Of a stretch of DNA of 35,127 nt, positions 1 to 7,849 are shown piece after piece. The DNA is from an uncultured Prevotellaceae bacterium (GTDB taxonomy: Bacteria > Bacteroidota > Bacteroidia > Bacteroidales > Bacteroidaceae): positions 1 through 35,127 of the forward strand of contig CADBSW010000045.1 in assembly GCA_902797505.1 (NCBI GenBank), given 5' to 3'. The notes below the pieces were generated by a model. That model searched no databases, was not told the DNA's origin, and was given only the letters and a program-made list of their open reading frames with translations. A program made the position numbers and the translations under genes. Each line of letters begins with the position of its first letter. Within the stretch, counting starts at the first letter, position 1.

Positions 1-114
1 ATATATTGCTACAAATATAATTAGTTTTAATTATACTTCCAAAAAATTGAGAAGAAAAGAATGTCTTAGTTTGTTTAAGCTCGATTTCGTAATGATCTGT
101 TTTATCTTTTCACG

Positions 115-143
115 AATCATTTAAGATCCGACTTCAAATGATT
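115..143. repeat. 8-bp inverted repeat (hairpin)
   Basis: AATCATTT (115-122) and AAATGATT (136-143) are perfect reverse complements separated by 13 nt. The hairpin lies only 9 nt from the stronger hairpin at 153-184. No function is evident; it could be a second part of a termination region. Confidence 0.5.
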
Positions 144-144
144 A

Positions 145-184
145 AATAAAAAAATCGTATCGACCCTCACGGGCAGATACGATT
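145..184 (-). terminator. Rho-independent terminator, minus strand
   Basis: A 9-bp perfect stem is formed by AATCGTATC (153-161) and GATACGATT (176-184). Read on the minus strand, the apex is a CCC/GGG mini-stem closed by GTGA, a GNRA-type tetraloop, and the stem runs straight into TTTTTTTATTT. The plus-strand side has no T-run. The shape is that of a leftward intrinsic terminator, yet no minus-strand gene is visible upstream of it (184-694). Confidence 0.6.
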
Positions 185-299
185 GAAAAACATCTAATTT
201 GTAAAACAATACTATGAAAAACACGATATAGGATTTGAGAAAAGCATAAAACTTCTTTTTTTAATTTCTCTTTCGGGTACAAGGGTGCTTGCTCCAAGT

Positions 300-355
300 G
301 TTGTTTCCCCCGCCCCCTGCCCCCCCCCACGGCTGGGGGTGGGGTGTTCGATACG
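300..355. repeat. C/G-run repeat element
   Basis: C-runs at 307-311, 313-317 and 320-328 are followed by a G-rich arm at 335-344. The minus strand therefore carries closely spaced G-runs with G-quadruplex potential. Read on the minus strand, the CCCCACCC...CAGCC core resembles the hairpin element at 2211-2248. The stretch 336-355 recurs as a degenerate copy at 500-519, with 3 mismatches in 20. Confidence 0.5.
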
Positions 356-370
356 TAACGCATCATACGG

Positions 371-390
371 GTCTCTCGGTCTTCTGTTTG
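371..390 (+). repeat. Direct repeat copy 1 (octamer repeat)
   Basis: GTCTCTCGGTCTTCTGTTTG occurs here and again, identically, at 454-473. It contains two units of the 8-nt motif GTCTYTYG or a variant of it. Confidence 0.7.
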
Positions 391-437
391 TAAGTATGCC
401 ATACGTAATCCATTTATTGCGCAACAATACATCATTT

Positions 438-473
438 GTCTCTTGGTCTTTCGGTCTCTCGGTCTTCTGTTTG
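438..473 (+). repeat. Octamer tandem repeat (GTCTYTYG-like) and direct repeat copy 2
   Basis: Four consecutive 8-nt units start at 438, 446, 454 and 462: GTCTCTTG, GTCTTTCG, GTCTCTCG, GTCTTCTG. The last two plus TTTG reproduce 371-390 exactly. The unit length is not a multiple of three, so the array does not behave like coding repeats. Confidence 0.65.
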
Positions 474-601
474 TGTCGGGGACAGGAACCCATAGGCATG
501 GGGCGGGGTGTCCGATTCGGGATTTTGGATATGACTTCTGAAGCATAGTATGAGCGATTTTCGTAAATACATTTATTTATTTTACTTTTTTTCTTTCTTT
601 T

Positions 602-633
602 ATGTTTTATCTTAAAAATAATGATTACCTTTG
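602..633 (+). promoter_or_regulatory. Bacteroidota-type promoter of the CoA-transferase gene
   Basis: TACCTTTG at 626-633 matches the -7 consensus TAnnTTTG perfectly. The -33 region is poor (only ATG at 602-604, 21 nt upstream). Transcription would start near 640, leaving a leader of about 55 nt before the ATG at 695. Confidence 0.6.
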
Positions 634-694
634 CAGTCACGATAACAATAAGCAAATAATAACATAACAATATTTTCATAACTAATTATCAATT

Positions 695-2203
695 ATGGCA
701 TATAATCGTCTGACAGCAATGGAGGCCGCATCATTGATCAAGCATGATGACAGCCTTGGTCTTAGTGGCTTTACTCCTGCAGGTACTGCAAAAGCTGTAA
801 CACGTGAGTTGGCAAAGATTGCTGCGGCTGAGCATGCAGCAGGTCGTCCCTTCCAAGTAAGTATTTTCACTGGTGCTTCTACCGGTCAGAGTACTGATGG
901 TGTATTGTCTAATGAGCAGGCTATCAAGTATCGTGCTCCTTACACCACCAACCCCGACTATCGTAAGCACGTGAACCAGGGTGAGATTGCTTACAATGAC
1001 ATTCACCTCTCTCAGATGGCGCAGGAGTTGCGCTATGGTTTCTTGGGTGATGTGGATTGGGCTATCATCGAGGTGTGTGACATCGAGGAGGTAGGCGACA
1101 AGATCCGTTGTTATCTGACAGCTGCCGGTGGTATCTCTCCAACTGTTGTACGTCTGGCAAAGAAGGGTGTTATCTTGGAGCTGAACAGCTTCCACAATCC
1201 TAACGCCAAGTTTATCCACGACGTATATGAGCCATTGGATCCTCCTTACCGCAAGGCTATTCCTATCGAGCATGTGGGTGACCGTATCGGTAAGCCCTAT
1301 ATCGAGTTCCCAGCCAGCAAGCTGACAGGTGTTGTTGAGTGTAACATCCCTGATGAGGCTCGCGCCTTCAAAGATAGCGATCCTGTCACCGACCAGATCG
1401 GTTACAATGTGGCAGAGTTCCTCGTAGAGGACATGCATCGTGGTATCATCCCCTCTACCTTCTTGCCCTTGCAGAGTGGTGTAGGTTCTACCGCTAACGC
1501 TATCCTTGGTGCCCTTGGTCAGGATAAGCATGTGCCCGACTTCAATGTATATACAGAGGTGATTCAGGATTCTGTTGTTGAGATGTTGCTCAACGGCCGT
1601 GTAAAGGATGCTTCTGCTTGTTCACTGACTGTTTCTAACGACTGCCTGATGCAGATCTACGACAATATGGACTACTGCAAGAACCACCTGACACTGCGCC
1701 AGAGTGAGATCAGTAACAGTCCGGAGATCATCCGTCGATTAGGTGTCATCGCTATCAATACCGCTATAGAGGTTGACCTCTATGGTAACGCCAACTCTAC
1801 TCACATCAGTGGTGTGAAGATGATGAACGGTATCGGTGGTTCTGGTGACTTCGAGCGTAACGCTTACCTGAGTATCTTCACCTGTCCGTCAACAGCCAAG
1901 GGTGGTCTGATTAGTTCTATCGTTCCATTCTGCAGTCACCTCGACCATACAGAGCATGACGTGAACATCATCGCTACTGAGCAGGGTATTGCCGACCTTC
2001 GTGGAAAGAGTCCTTATCAGCGTGCACAGGAGATCATCGAGAAGTGTGCTCACCCAGACTATAAGCAGCTGTTGTGGGATTACTTGAAGATTGCCAAGAT
2101 GGGACAGACCCGTCACAACCTGCCAGCAGCCTTCGCTATGCACGACACCTTGGCACGCAAGGGTGACATGCGTCTGACCGATTACGCTGAGTACATAAAG
2201 TAG
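695..2203 (+). CDS. Succinate/acetate CoA-transferase (acetyl-CoA hydrolase/transferase family)
   Basis: The 502-residue cytoplasmic protein belongs to the acetyl-CoA hydrolase/transferase family, which moves CoA between acetyl-CoA or succinyl-CoA and a free carboxylic acid. In succinate- and propionate-forming Bacteroidota this links acetate and succinate metabolism. The family glycine-rich motif GIGGSGDF is at about residues 379-386. Glu288, in NVYTEVIQD, is positioned as the catalytic glutamate that forms the glutamyl-CoA intermediate. Length is normal for the family and no signal peptide is present. A perfect -7 box sits 62 nt upstream. The DeoR-type regulator follows after 95 nt containing a hairpin, so the two may or may not be cotranscribed. 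Exact acyl specificity cannot be read from sequence. Confidence 0.93.
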   Translation: MAYNRLTAMEAASLIKHDDSLGLSGFTPAGTAKAVTRELAKIAAAEHAAGRPFQVSIFTGASTGQSTDGVLSNEQAIKYRAPYTTNPDYRKHVNQGEIAYNDIHLSQMAQELRYGFLGDVDWAIIEVCDIEEVGDKIRCYLTAAGGISPTVVRLAKKGVILELNSFHNPNAKFIHDVYEPLDPPYRKAIPIEHVGDRIGKPYIEFPASKLTGVVECNIPDEARAFKDSDPVTDQIGYNVAEFLVEDMHRGIIPSTFLPLQSGVGSTANAILGALGQDKHVPDFNVYTEVIQDSVVEMLLNGRVKDASACSLTVSNDCLMQIYDNMDYCKNHLTLRQSEISNSPEIIRRLGVIAINTAIEVDLYGNANSTHISGVKMMNGIGGSGDFERNAYLSIFTCPSTAKGGLISSIVPFCSHLDHTEHDVNIIATEQGIADLRGKSPYQRAQEIIEKCAHPDYKQLLWDYLKIAKMGQTRHNLPAAFAMHDTLARKGDMRLTDYAEYIK

Positions 2204-2210
2204 TTTAGGA

Positions 2211-2248
2211 GCCCCACCCAGCCTCCCCGAAGGGGAGGGGTTGGGGGT
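2211..2248 (+). repeat. GC-rich hairpin repeat
   Basis: CCTCCCC (2222-2228) pairs perfectly with GGGGAGG (2232-2238) around a GAA loop. Outer arms CCCCACCCA and TTGGGGGT extend the pairing imperfectly. It begins 8 nt after the CoA-transferase stop. No T-run follows, so it is a weak terminator at best. It may instead be a dispersed intergenic repeat, since a related core lies at 300-345 in the opposite orientation. Confidence 0.55.
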
Positions 2249-2250
2249 AG

Positions 2251-2285
2251 ACTTTTAACCTTTATCCTTTGACTTTTGACCTTAT
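2251..2285 (+). repeat. Heptamer tandem repeat
   Basis: Five degenerate 7-nt units follow one another: ACTTTTA, ACCTTTA, TCCTTTG, ACTTTTG, ACCTTAT. They end 13 nt before the ATG of the regulator gene, so copy-number change would alter its leader or promoter spacing. Confidence 0.6.
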
Positions 2286-2298
2286 AAAATAGATATTT

Positions 2299-3060
2299 AT
2301 GGCATTAAACCAAAGAAGAATCAAGATACTGGAGCTGATCCGAGAGGATGGACATGCGAAGGTACAGCAGCTGAGTAAGATATTCGGCGTTACTGAAGTG
2401 ACGATCCGTCAGGATTTGGAGATGCTCGACCAGCTTGGCTATATCCAGCGAGAGCATGGTGGTGCCTTCCTGAAGGATGTCGGATCGTTTGCCAAGACCG
2501 GCAAACTGTTTAACCAGACACGTATGGATGAGAAGCGCGAGATTGCCCGCAAGGCCGTTGCCTTCATCCACGAGAATGATATCATCATCCTCGACTCTGG
2601 TTCTACGACCACTGAGATCGCAAAACTCCTGCTCAACTACAAGAATCTTACGGTGATTACCAATGCCCTGAATATCGCATTGATACTGGGTGAGAACCCT
2701 GGTATCAACCTGGTAGTGACAGGTGGTGAGTTTAAGGCTCCTACATTGTCGCTCACCGGACAGATGTCGGCCGATATCATCAAGACCCTGCATGCCAATA
2801 AACTGTTTTTGGCTACGGCAGGTATATCTGCCGATCTGCAACTGACCTATCCTAGTCTGAGTGACCTGGTGGTGAAGCAGTCGATGATAGAGAGTTCTGA
2901 TCAGGTGTTCCTGGTGGCCGACTCCTCAAAGATCGGTGTCAGTGCCTTTGCCAGCTTGGGTCCTGTCACACTGGCCAACTTCTTCATCACCGACAGTATG
3001 ATTACCGAGGAACAGTTGGAGAAGATGAAGGAATCCGGTATCAATATCCTCTTAGAGTAA
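2299..3060 (+). CDS. DeoR/GlpR-family transcriptional repressor
   Basis: The 253-residue protein has the standard DeoR layout. An N-terminal winged helix-turn-helix at about residues 5-57 includes VTEVTIRQDLEMLDQLGYI and the following REHGGA wing. A C-terminal sugar-phosphate sensor domain contains DSGSTTTEIAKLL and the VVTGGE motif. Such proteins usually repress sugar catabolic genes and are released by a phosphorylated sugar. Length is typical. The preceding CoA-transferase may be its operon partner, but 95 nt with a hairpin and heptamer repeats separate them. No perfect TAnnTTTG box was found in that gap. A 21-bp hairpin follows the stop. Its target genes are unknown; nothing shows that it controls the xylan cluster. 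Confidence 0.9.
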   Translation: MALNQRRIKILELIREDGHAKVQQLSKIFGVTEVTIRQDLEMLDQLGYIQREHGGAFLKDVGSFAKTGKLFNQTRMDEKREIARKAVAFIHENDIIILDSGSTTTEIAKLLLNYKNLTVITNALNIALILGENPGINLVVTGGEFKAPTLSLTGQMSADIIKTLHANKLFLATAGISADLQLTYPSLSDLVVKQSMIESSDQVFLVADSSKIGVSAFASLGPVTLANFFITDSMITEEQLEKMKESGINILLE

Positions 3061-3071
3061 TACAATTTTGT

Positions 3072-3117
3072 AATATAAGTGGAGGGCGTTCTGGTAAGAA
3101 TGCCCTCCACTTATATT
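3072..3117 (+). terminator. Very long terminator hairpin after deoR-type gene
   Basis: Arms 3072-3092 and 3097-3117 pair over 21 bp (one G-U) around a 4-nt GGTA loop, with GGAGGGC/GCCCTCC in the middle. The outer AATATAAG/CTTATATT pairs and a short T-rich tail fit an intrinsic terminator that could work in both directions between the convergent genes. Confidence 0.75.
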
Positions 3118-3224
3118 TGTATACCCTTCTTTCTACCCACAAAAGGAATAGCATTGCTTCAATGAATATCGCCAAAACGGATTATTTCAGAGTACCGCTT
3201 TGATCTATTAAATAGGTGGAAGAT

Positions 3225-3259
3225 ACCAAAAAAGGTGCACAACTAAATTGCGCACCTTT
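3225..3259 (-). terminator. Terminator of the metalloprotease gene
   Basis: AAAGGTGC (3231-3238) and GCACCTTT (3252-3259) form an 8-bp stem. Read on the minus strand it is followed by a run of six T, 25 nt beyond the stop codon of the metalloprotease gene. Confidence 0.8.
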
Positions 3260-3283
3260 AATCTATGTTTATAGAGAAAATAA

Positions 3284-5854
3284 TTATTTCTCTACCTTAT
3301 TATATTCACCCTTGATCTTCTGAACCTTCAGGAGCAGATCCTGATAGTGCAACTGGTTGACAGATCCTCTCTGAGCGCTGTCGGCCTGCTGCTTCACATA
3401 GTTCTCTACCTTGTTAAGATGCTGCAGTACATACAAGAGAGCGTCTGATTGTCCGAGACTATTGCTCAGCGTAGCAGTAGTAGTGCGCTGTTGCGTATTG
3501 GAAGAAGCTGCTGGTCTTGGGTTGATGGCATCAGCAAGGCGGGCCACATAACTACGCTGCAGTTGACGACGGTAGTTGTTCAGTTTCTCATTGCTGTTGT
3601 TCAACGGCTTCCATACGGTAGCGAAGACATCATCGAGATACTCGTTCAGCGGGTATGTGTCCTGCTTGTAGATATTCGTTAGTGTGTAAGGAGATAACTC
3701 TTGTGACAAGGCGCTGTTCTGGCGACTGATAATATCCGACTCAGCATCGAAACCTGTCCTGACGCTGATCTCCTCTGGATAGAGCCACATTGGGGTGTCG
3801 AAGATGTTGCGGCTAATCCAGTCGATAGCTTCTTTTTGACGTGCCTTAGGTACGTAGCTGTAAGGAGTCTGTGTGGGCAGACTGTTCTCAAAGCGACCGG
3901 CGATATTACGGGTTACATGACCGACATAACGCTGGTACTGCTGGCGAACGGCTGCATGGAAGTCGTACAGATCTTTGTACTGACCATCTACTACAGGTGC
4001 ATAGACATTGATCTTATCCATCACACGCTTCAGGTTCTTCATACCATAGTCGCTGGCCTTCATGCTGTTGTCGCTGAGGTCCTCGGTCTGGCTACGTGGG
4101 TCCATACCACGACCTTCACCACCGCTATACCACAAACGAGGATTATTCTTCAGTACCTGTGTCACCTCTTTACGCAGTTGTTCCTTCTCCTTGAATGGAT
4201 CAGAGAACTCCGGGCGATACTGGTATCCCCACTTGATAGCCCACTTGTCGTAGTCGTTGATACGTGGGAAGAGTCCTTTCTCATTGATGCCGTCCTCTGG
4301 CTGTGCTACGTAGTTGAAGCGGGCGTAGTCCATGATAGAGGCGGTATGTCCGTTTTTCTCTACCCAAGCCTTGTCGCGCAGTTTCTCTACCGGTGTAGCG
4401 AAGCTGGCACCCATGTTGTGGCGCAATCCTAAGGTGTGACCCACCTCATGAGAAGAGACGAAGCGGATAAGTTGTCCCATGAGCTTATCGTCGATCTTAC
4501 CATCTTTAAGACGCTTGTCTAATGGACCGCACTGGATGGTGTACCATTTCTTCAAGAGGTTCATCACGTTGTGGAACCAGCAGATATGACTCTCGATAAT
4601 CTCACCGCTACGTGGGTCGATGATATGGGGGCCGTAGGCATTCTCTGTCTCTGAGGGCAGATAACGGAGGAAGCAATAGCGGGCATCATCCGGACTGATA
4701 CTGCCGTCGGCAGGACATTCCTTCGCTACGATGGCATTCTTGAAACCGGCAGCCTCGAAAGCTGTATTCCAGTCATTGATACCCTGCATCAGGTAGGGCA
4801 CCCATTTCTTCGGGGTGGCGGGATCGATATAATAAACAATCTGCTTCTTAGGCTCAACTAACTTACCAGCCTTGTATGCCTTGGGATCTTTCGGCTCTAA
4901 GCGATAGCGAGAGATAATAGCAGTGCGCTCAGAAGGAGCAGAGTCGGAGAACTTCGTGATGTTCTTCACGAAATAACCTACACGCTCATCCTGCAGACGG
5001 GGCTGCATGGGTGTCTCAGGCAGTAAGACGATACTGGTGTTGATGGTGAAAGTCATGAAGTTACCCTGAGTAGGTGCGGGAGCTGGAGCGGCACCCGGAC
5101 GGGCTGATCTGGCACCTTCGGTATAGGTTCTCAAGGTGCTCACCTCTATATTAATAGGGAAGGTCTTGATGGTGTCGATGAAGGTACGGTCGGGCTGCAG
5201 ACCACCAACGCCTTGTACGCCTCTCAGTCCGCAAACCATGTTATCCTGCATGAACAGGTTGGTAACATCGATGAGGCGTGCTCCGGTAACAGAGTCTTTG
5301 CCAATCACGTCAAACTTGGCGATAATCGGATTGTTGGTAGAACGATCAAGGACGGTGGCGATGTCATTACCGTCGGCAGCCACCTTACTCTTGGTATAGG
5401 CGCGCAGGAAGAGGGTCTTGTCGTCGTACTTCTCGAAATAGATGGCGTGATCTGAGATCTCCTCGCCAGGGAACTTGTCGAAGTTCTGTGGAACAGACAC
5501 ATAACGGCTGACTGCGAGGAACATACGGTCGAGCATATCATCGGAAATCTCGAAATACCATTTCTTTTCGATATGACGCACATTGAACACACCTTTCTCA
5601 TAAGAGCCGCCTTTCTTCAGGAGGGTCTCGTACTCATTGGGTTTCTTAGCAGCAGGTCCTTTCCCATTCTGACCATCAGCCTGCGGATCTTTCTTTACCT
5701 CAGCAGAATCTTTAGGCATGTGAGGCCGTCTGGGTCTTTGGGGCTCCTGAAGGAGACTGGATTGTTTGGAAGACTTTGTTAACGACGTAGTCGCAAATAG
5801 ATTTCCTTGCCAACAGAACATAGCCAGGAAAGCTAACGTAAGAAGTTTCTTCAT
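3284..5854 (-). CDS. Secreted zinc-dependent metalloprotease (DUF5117/DUF5118 type)
   Basis: The 856-residue protein begins with a Sec signal peptide (MKKLLTLAFLAMFCWQGNLFA). A proline/lysine-rich low-complexity stretch follows to about residue 70. The body matches the Bacteroidota metalloproteases that carry DUF5118 and DUF5117 N-terminal domains before a metzincin-like catalytic domain. The zinc site HEVGHTLGLRH is complete: His469, Glu470, His473 and His479, the extended HExxHxxGxxH form. No lipobox is present, so the enzyme is probably periplasmic or exported. Natural substrates are unknown. The gene stands alone: 122 nt separate it from the upstream fucosidase gene, and it has its own terminator. 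A 12-bp palindrome lies 23 nt upstream of the start codon. No TAnnTTTG promoter was found. Confidence 0.88.
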   Translation of the reverse strand: MKKLLTLAFLAMFCWQGNLFATTSLTKSSKQSSLLQEPQRPRRPHMPKDSAEVKKDPQADGQNGKGPAAKKPNEYETLLKKGGSYEKGVFNVRHIEKKWYFEISDDMLDRMFLAVSRYVSVPQNFDKFPGEEISDHAIYFEKYDDKTLFLRAYTKSKVAADGNDIATVLDRSTNNPIIAKFDVIGKDSVTGARLIDVTNLFMQDNMVCGLRGVQGVGGLQPDRTFIDTIKTFPINIEVSTLRTYTEGARSARPGAAPAPAPTQGNFMTFTINTSIVLLPETPMQPRLQDERVGYFVKNITKFSDSAPSERTAIISRYRLEPKDPKAYKAGKLVEPKKQIVYYIDPATPKKWVPYLMQGINDWNTAFEAAGFKNAIVAKECPADGSISPDDARYCFLRYLPSETENAYGPHIIDPRSGEIIESHICWFHNVMNLLKKWYTIQCGPLDKRLKDGKIDDKLMGQLIRFVSSHEVGHTLGLRHNMGASFATPVEKLRDKAWVEKNGHTASIMDYARFNYVAQPEDGINEKGLFPRINDYDKWAIKWGYQYRPEFSDPFKEKEQLRKEVTQVLKNNPRLWYSGGEGRGMDPRSQTEDLSDNSMKASDYGMKNLKRVMDKINVYAPVVDGQYKDLYDFHAAVRQQYQRYVGHVTRNIAGRFENSLPTQTPYSYVPKARQKEAIDWISRNIFDTPMWLYPEEISVRTGFDAESDIISRQNSALSQELSPYTLTNIYKQDTYPLNEYLDDVFATVWKPLNNSNEKLNNYRRQLQRSYVARLADAINPRPAASSNTQQRTTTATLSNSLGQSDALLYVLQHLNKVENYVKQQADSAQRGSVNQLHYQDLLLKVQKIKGEYNKVEK

Positions 5855-5876
5855 ATAAAAATACTATAATTTAGGT

Positions 5877-5888
5877 TATTACGTAATA
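5877..5888. promoter_or_regulatory. 12-bp palindrome upstream of metalloprotease gene
   Basis: TATTACGTAATA is a perfect palindrome placed 22 nt before the metalloprotease start codon. It could be an operator, but AT-rich palindromes arise by chance and nothing else supports the role. Confidence 0.25.
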
Positions 5889-5976
5889 TATTATTAAGAC
5901 GGTCGAAGTAAAAGAATGGTTTACAACGCGTGTGTCTTTTTTACATTTTTTACAGCTTTACCTTATATAATAACAA

Positions 5977-7845
5977 CTATTGTCTGATGACCTTGTTCAT
6001 CTTCAGGGCAATCACTTGAATATCACCAGTCGATTGCAGTTGATGTAGGGTGATGCGCCGTCCCCGTTGTGTTACCCGGATGGCTTTCTTGTCAGCTACC
6101 TGATAAGCGTTGACCATTTGATACCCTTTATCCGTTGGGGGTAGGGTGAGGGAAGTTCCCTTAAACCCGTCTAAGAGGTATACATAGATGACATCGTCTT
6201 TATAACAGAAGCCATACTGATTCTCTTTGGGTTGCCACGGACCGCCCTGTGTGGCGTAGATCGCTTCTTGGTTTTCTTTTACCCAATCACCGAATTGCGT
6301 GAGTCGCTGTTCCATCACTTTGGGGATATTGCCATGACGATCTGGACCCACATTGATATGAAGGATCATGTTGCGTATCAGACAGTCGGCGAAGATACGT
6401 TTGATACGTTGAACAGAGAGCACCTTCTCGGGATGCTCATCCTCGTGGGAGAAGCCCCAGAAAGAACTGATAGACATACATTTCTCTACCAATCCACTGC
6501 GTATCTCTCCTTTTACATCGTGTGCCCCTTCATCACAGGTATAGTCGCCTACCCATCCGCTGCGGGGATTCATCAGGATGTCGGGCTGCAGTTGTCGGCA
6601 CATACCGATGAGTCCTAAAGGTCTTCCTGTGGATGTCTCTTTCACTTGAAAGAGGGGATTCACGGGCCATGGGTTATCGGTCGTGAGATATTTATACGAC
6701 TCCCACACACGTGCTCCCTCACGGTCGGATGGTTTTTGTGCGATCCATCCGCCATCCCAGAAGAGAATGTCTATCTTTCCATAGTTGGTGAGCAGTTCTT
6801 TGGTCTGACAGTAGAGTTCCTCTTTCATCTGACGGGCATTCTCCTTATGCCATGCTGCCGTGGTATAACCAAAGGTGTTTTTCTTGCAGTCGGTGCCCGT
6901 CACATCATAATAACCGGGGAATCGCCAGTTGATAAGGGTTTTGTATAATCCTACACGCAGGCCATCCTCATGACAGGCATCCACAAACTCCCGTACGAAA
7001 TCACGGTTATGTGTCTGTTTACTGGTGAATGCATTCATATAGTGACTCTCGAAGAGGGCATAGCCGTCATGGTGCATGGTAGTCAGGGTAGCGTAGCGGG
7101 CACCCATCTTCTTAGCCAAGGCAGTCCATTTACGTGCATCAAAAACCTTGGCATCGAAATACTCGTTGCCCGATTCTGGGTAAGCCAACTTACGATAGTC
7201 TTCAGGTAAGATGCCTTTATTCTGCTGATACCACTCACCTTGTGCCGGACCGGCGTAGAGTCCCCAGTGGATGAAGAGTCCGAGTTTCGCGTCACGCAAC
7301 CACTGTATCTTGTCATCAGGTTGCATGGGAACACCGAAGTCGGTCACCACCTCTCGCTTCTTTAAAGGCACGAACCCTTTATATACCGGTGCTTTATAAT
7401 CACCGATACGCTCCACGACGATCTCGTCGATCCATGCTCGGGAAGAACCGTTGAAGACCACTTCCAACCTACCGCCCTTTCTTTGTCCGGCATCCGTGCT
7501 GAACACCTGTTCTACCTTTGTCCATGCGGCTAAGGCAGAGGAGATACTGAACTCATGACCGTACAGTTCTGTACCCTGCAAGGTAACGTGTGTATCTCCA
7601 GCCGCTGTCTTGAGGTAGGCAGTCAACTTATAGGTTGTCTGTGCCTGTGGGTTCATACGGATGGTCACCATGGAGTGGGGATCCAGTTGAAGGGCCTTGC
7701 CCTTCTGTCCTCCTTCCACTACCATGGCGTTACCGGTAGAGATGCTCCATCCCTGGTTATGGTCATCGAAGTCGAGCACGAAGTGTTGGGCCTGTGCACA
7801 TAACCCTGATAATACCGTTAGGAGTGTGCAGAATAGTTTTTTCAT
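5977..7845 (-). CDS. GH29 alpha-L-fucosidase with N-terminal binding module
   Basis: The 622-residue protein starts with a signal peptide (MKKLFCTLLTVLSGLCAQAQ). Residues about 21-155 form a beta-sandwich-like, probably carbohydrate-binding, module (DFDDHNQGWSISTG through WIDEIVVERIG). The GH29 catalytic domain follows from about residue 165 (WLRDAKLGLFIHWGLYAGP, TTMHHDGYALF). Asp364 in DILFWDGGW is placed as the catalytic nucleophile. GH29 enzymes release terminal alpha-L-fucose with retention; the acid/base cannot be assigned from sequence alone. Having no lipobox, it is probably periplasmic. Only 4 nt separate it from the upstream DUF5703 gene, so the two are almost certainly cotranscribed from the promoter at 10265-10295. 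Fucose-linked side chains of plant glycans are plausible substrates. Confidence 0.92.
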   Translation of the reverse strand: MKKLFCTLLTVLSGLCAQAQHFVLDFDDHNQGWSISTGNAMVVEGGQKGKALQLDPHSMVTIRMNPQAQTTYKLTAYLKTAAGDTHVTLQGTELYGHEFSISSALAAWTKVEQVFSTDAGQRKGGRLEVVFNGSSRAWIDEIVVERIGDYKAPVYKGFVPLKKREVVTDFGVPMQPDDKIQWLRDAKLGLFIHWGLYAGPAQGEWYQQNKGILPEDYRKLAYPESGNEYFDAKVFDARKWTALAKKMGARYATLTTMHHDGYALFESHYMNAFTSKQTHNRDFVREFVDACHEDGLRVGLYKTLINWRFPGYYDVTGTDCKKNTFGYTTAAWHKENARQMKEELYCQTKELLTNYGKIDILFWDGGWIAQKPSDREGARVWESYKYLTTDNPWPVNPLFQVKETSTGRPLGLIGMCRQLQPDILMNPRSGWVGDYTCDEGAHDVKGEIRSGLVEKCMSISSFWGFSHEDEHPEKVLSVQRIKRIFADCLIRNMILHINVGPDRHGNIPKVMEQRLTQFGDWVKENQEAIYATQGGPWQPKENQYGFCYKDDVIYVYLLDGFKGTSLTLPPTDKGYQMVNAYQVADKKAIRVTQRGRRITLHQLQSTGDIQVIALKMNKVIRQ

Positions 7846-7849
7846 CTTT

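Larger units (their letters stand above)
1..694. other. Gene-free intergenic region
   Basis: No convincing gene lies here. Open frames of 87 to 155 codons occur on both strands but overlap one another, run through homopolymers and repeats, and show no recognisable domain. The stretch is AT-rich at both ends with a sharply GC-rich core around 300-350. It holds two adjacent hairpins (115-143 and 153-184), a degenerate repeat block (300-520) and the promoter of the downstream CoA-transferase gene, each listed separately. Confidence 0.7.

Noticed and set aside
142-548. Overlapping open frames on both strands (134 and 87 codons)
   Set aside because: They run through C/G homopolymers and octamer repeats, have biased repetitive composition and no domain or plausible translation signals; the region is better explained as intergenic repeats.
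731-1531. 266-codon open frame antisense to the CoA-transferase
   Set aside because: It lies wholly inside a well-conserved gene and its product has no recognisable features; it is a codon-bias shadow.
5937-5954. Tandem TTTTTTACA repeat downstream of the fucosidase gene
   Set aside because: Only two 9-nt copies in an AT-rich spacer, with no stem or promoter match; it was considered as a terminator tail but lacks a hairpin.
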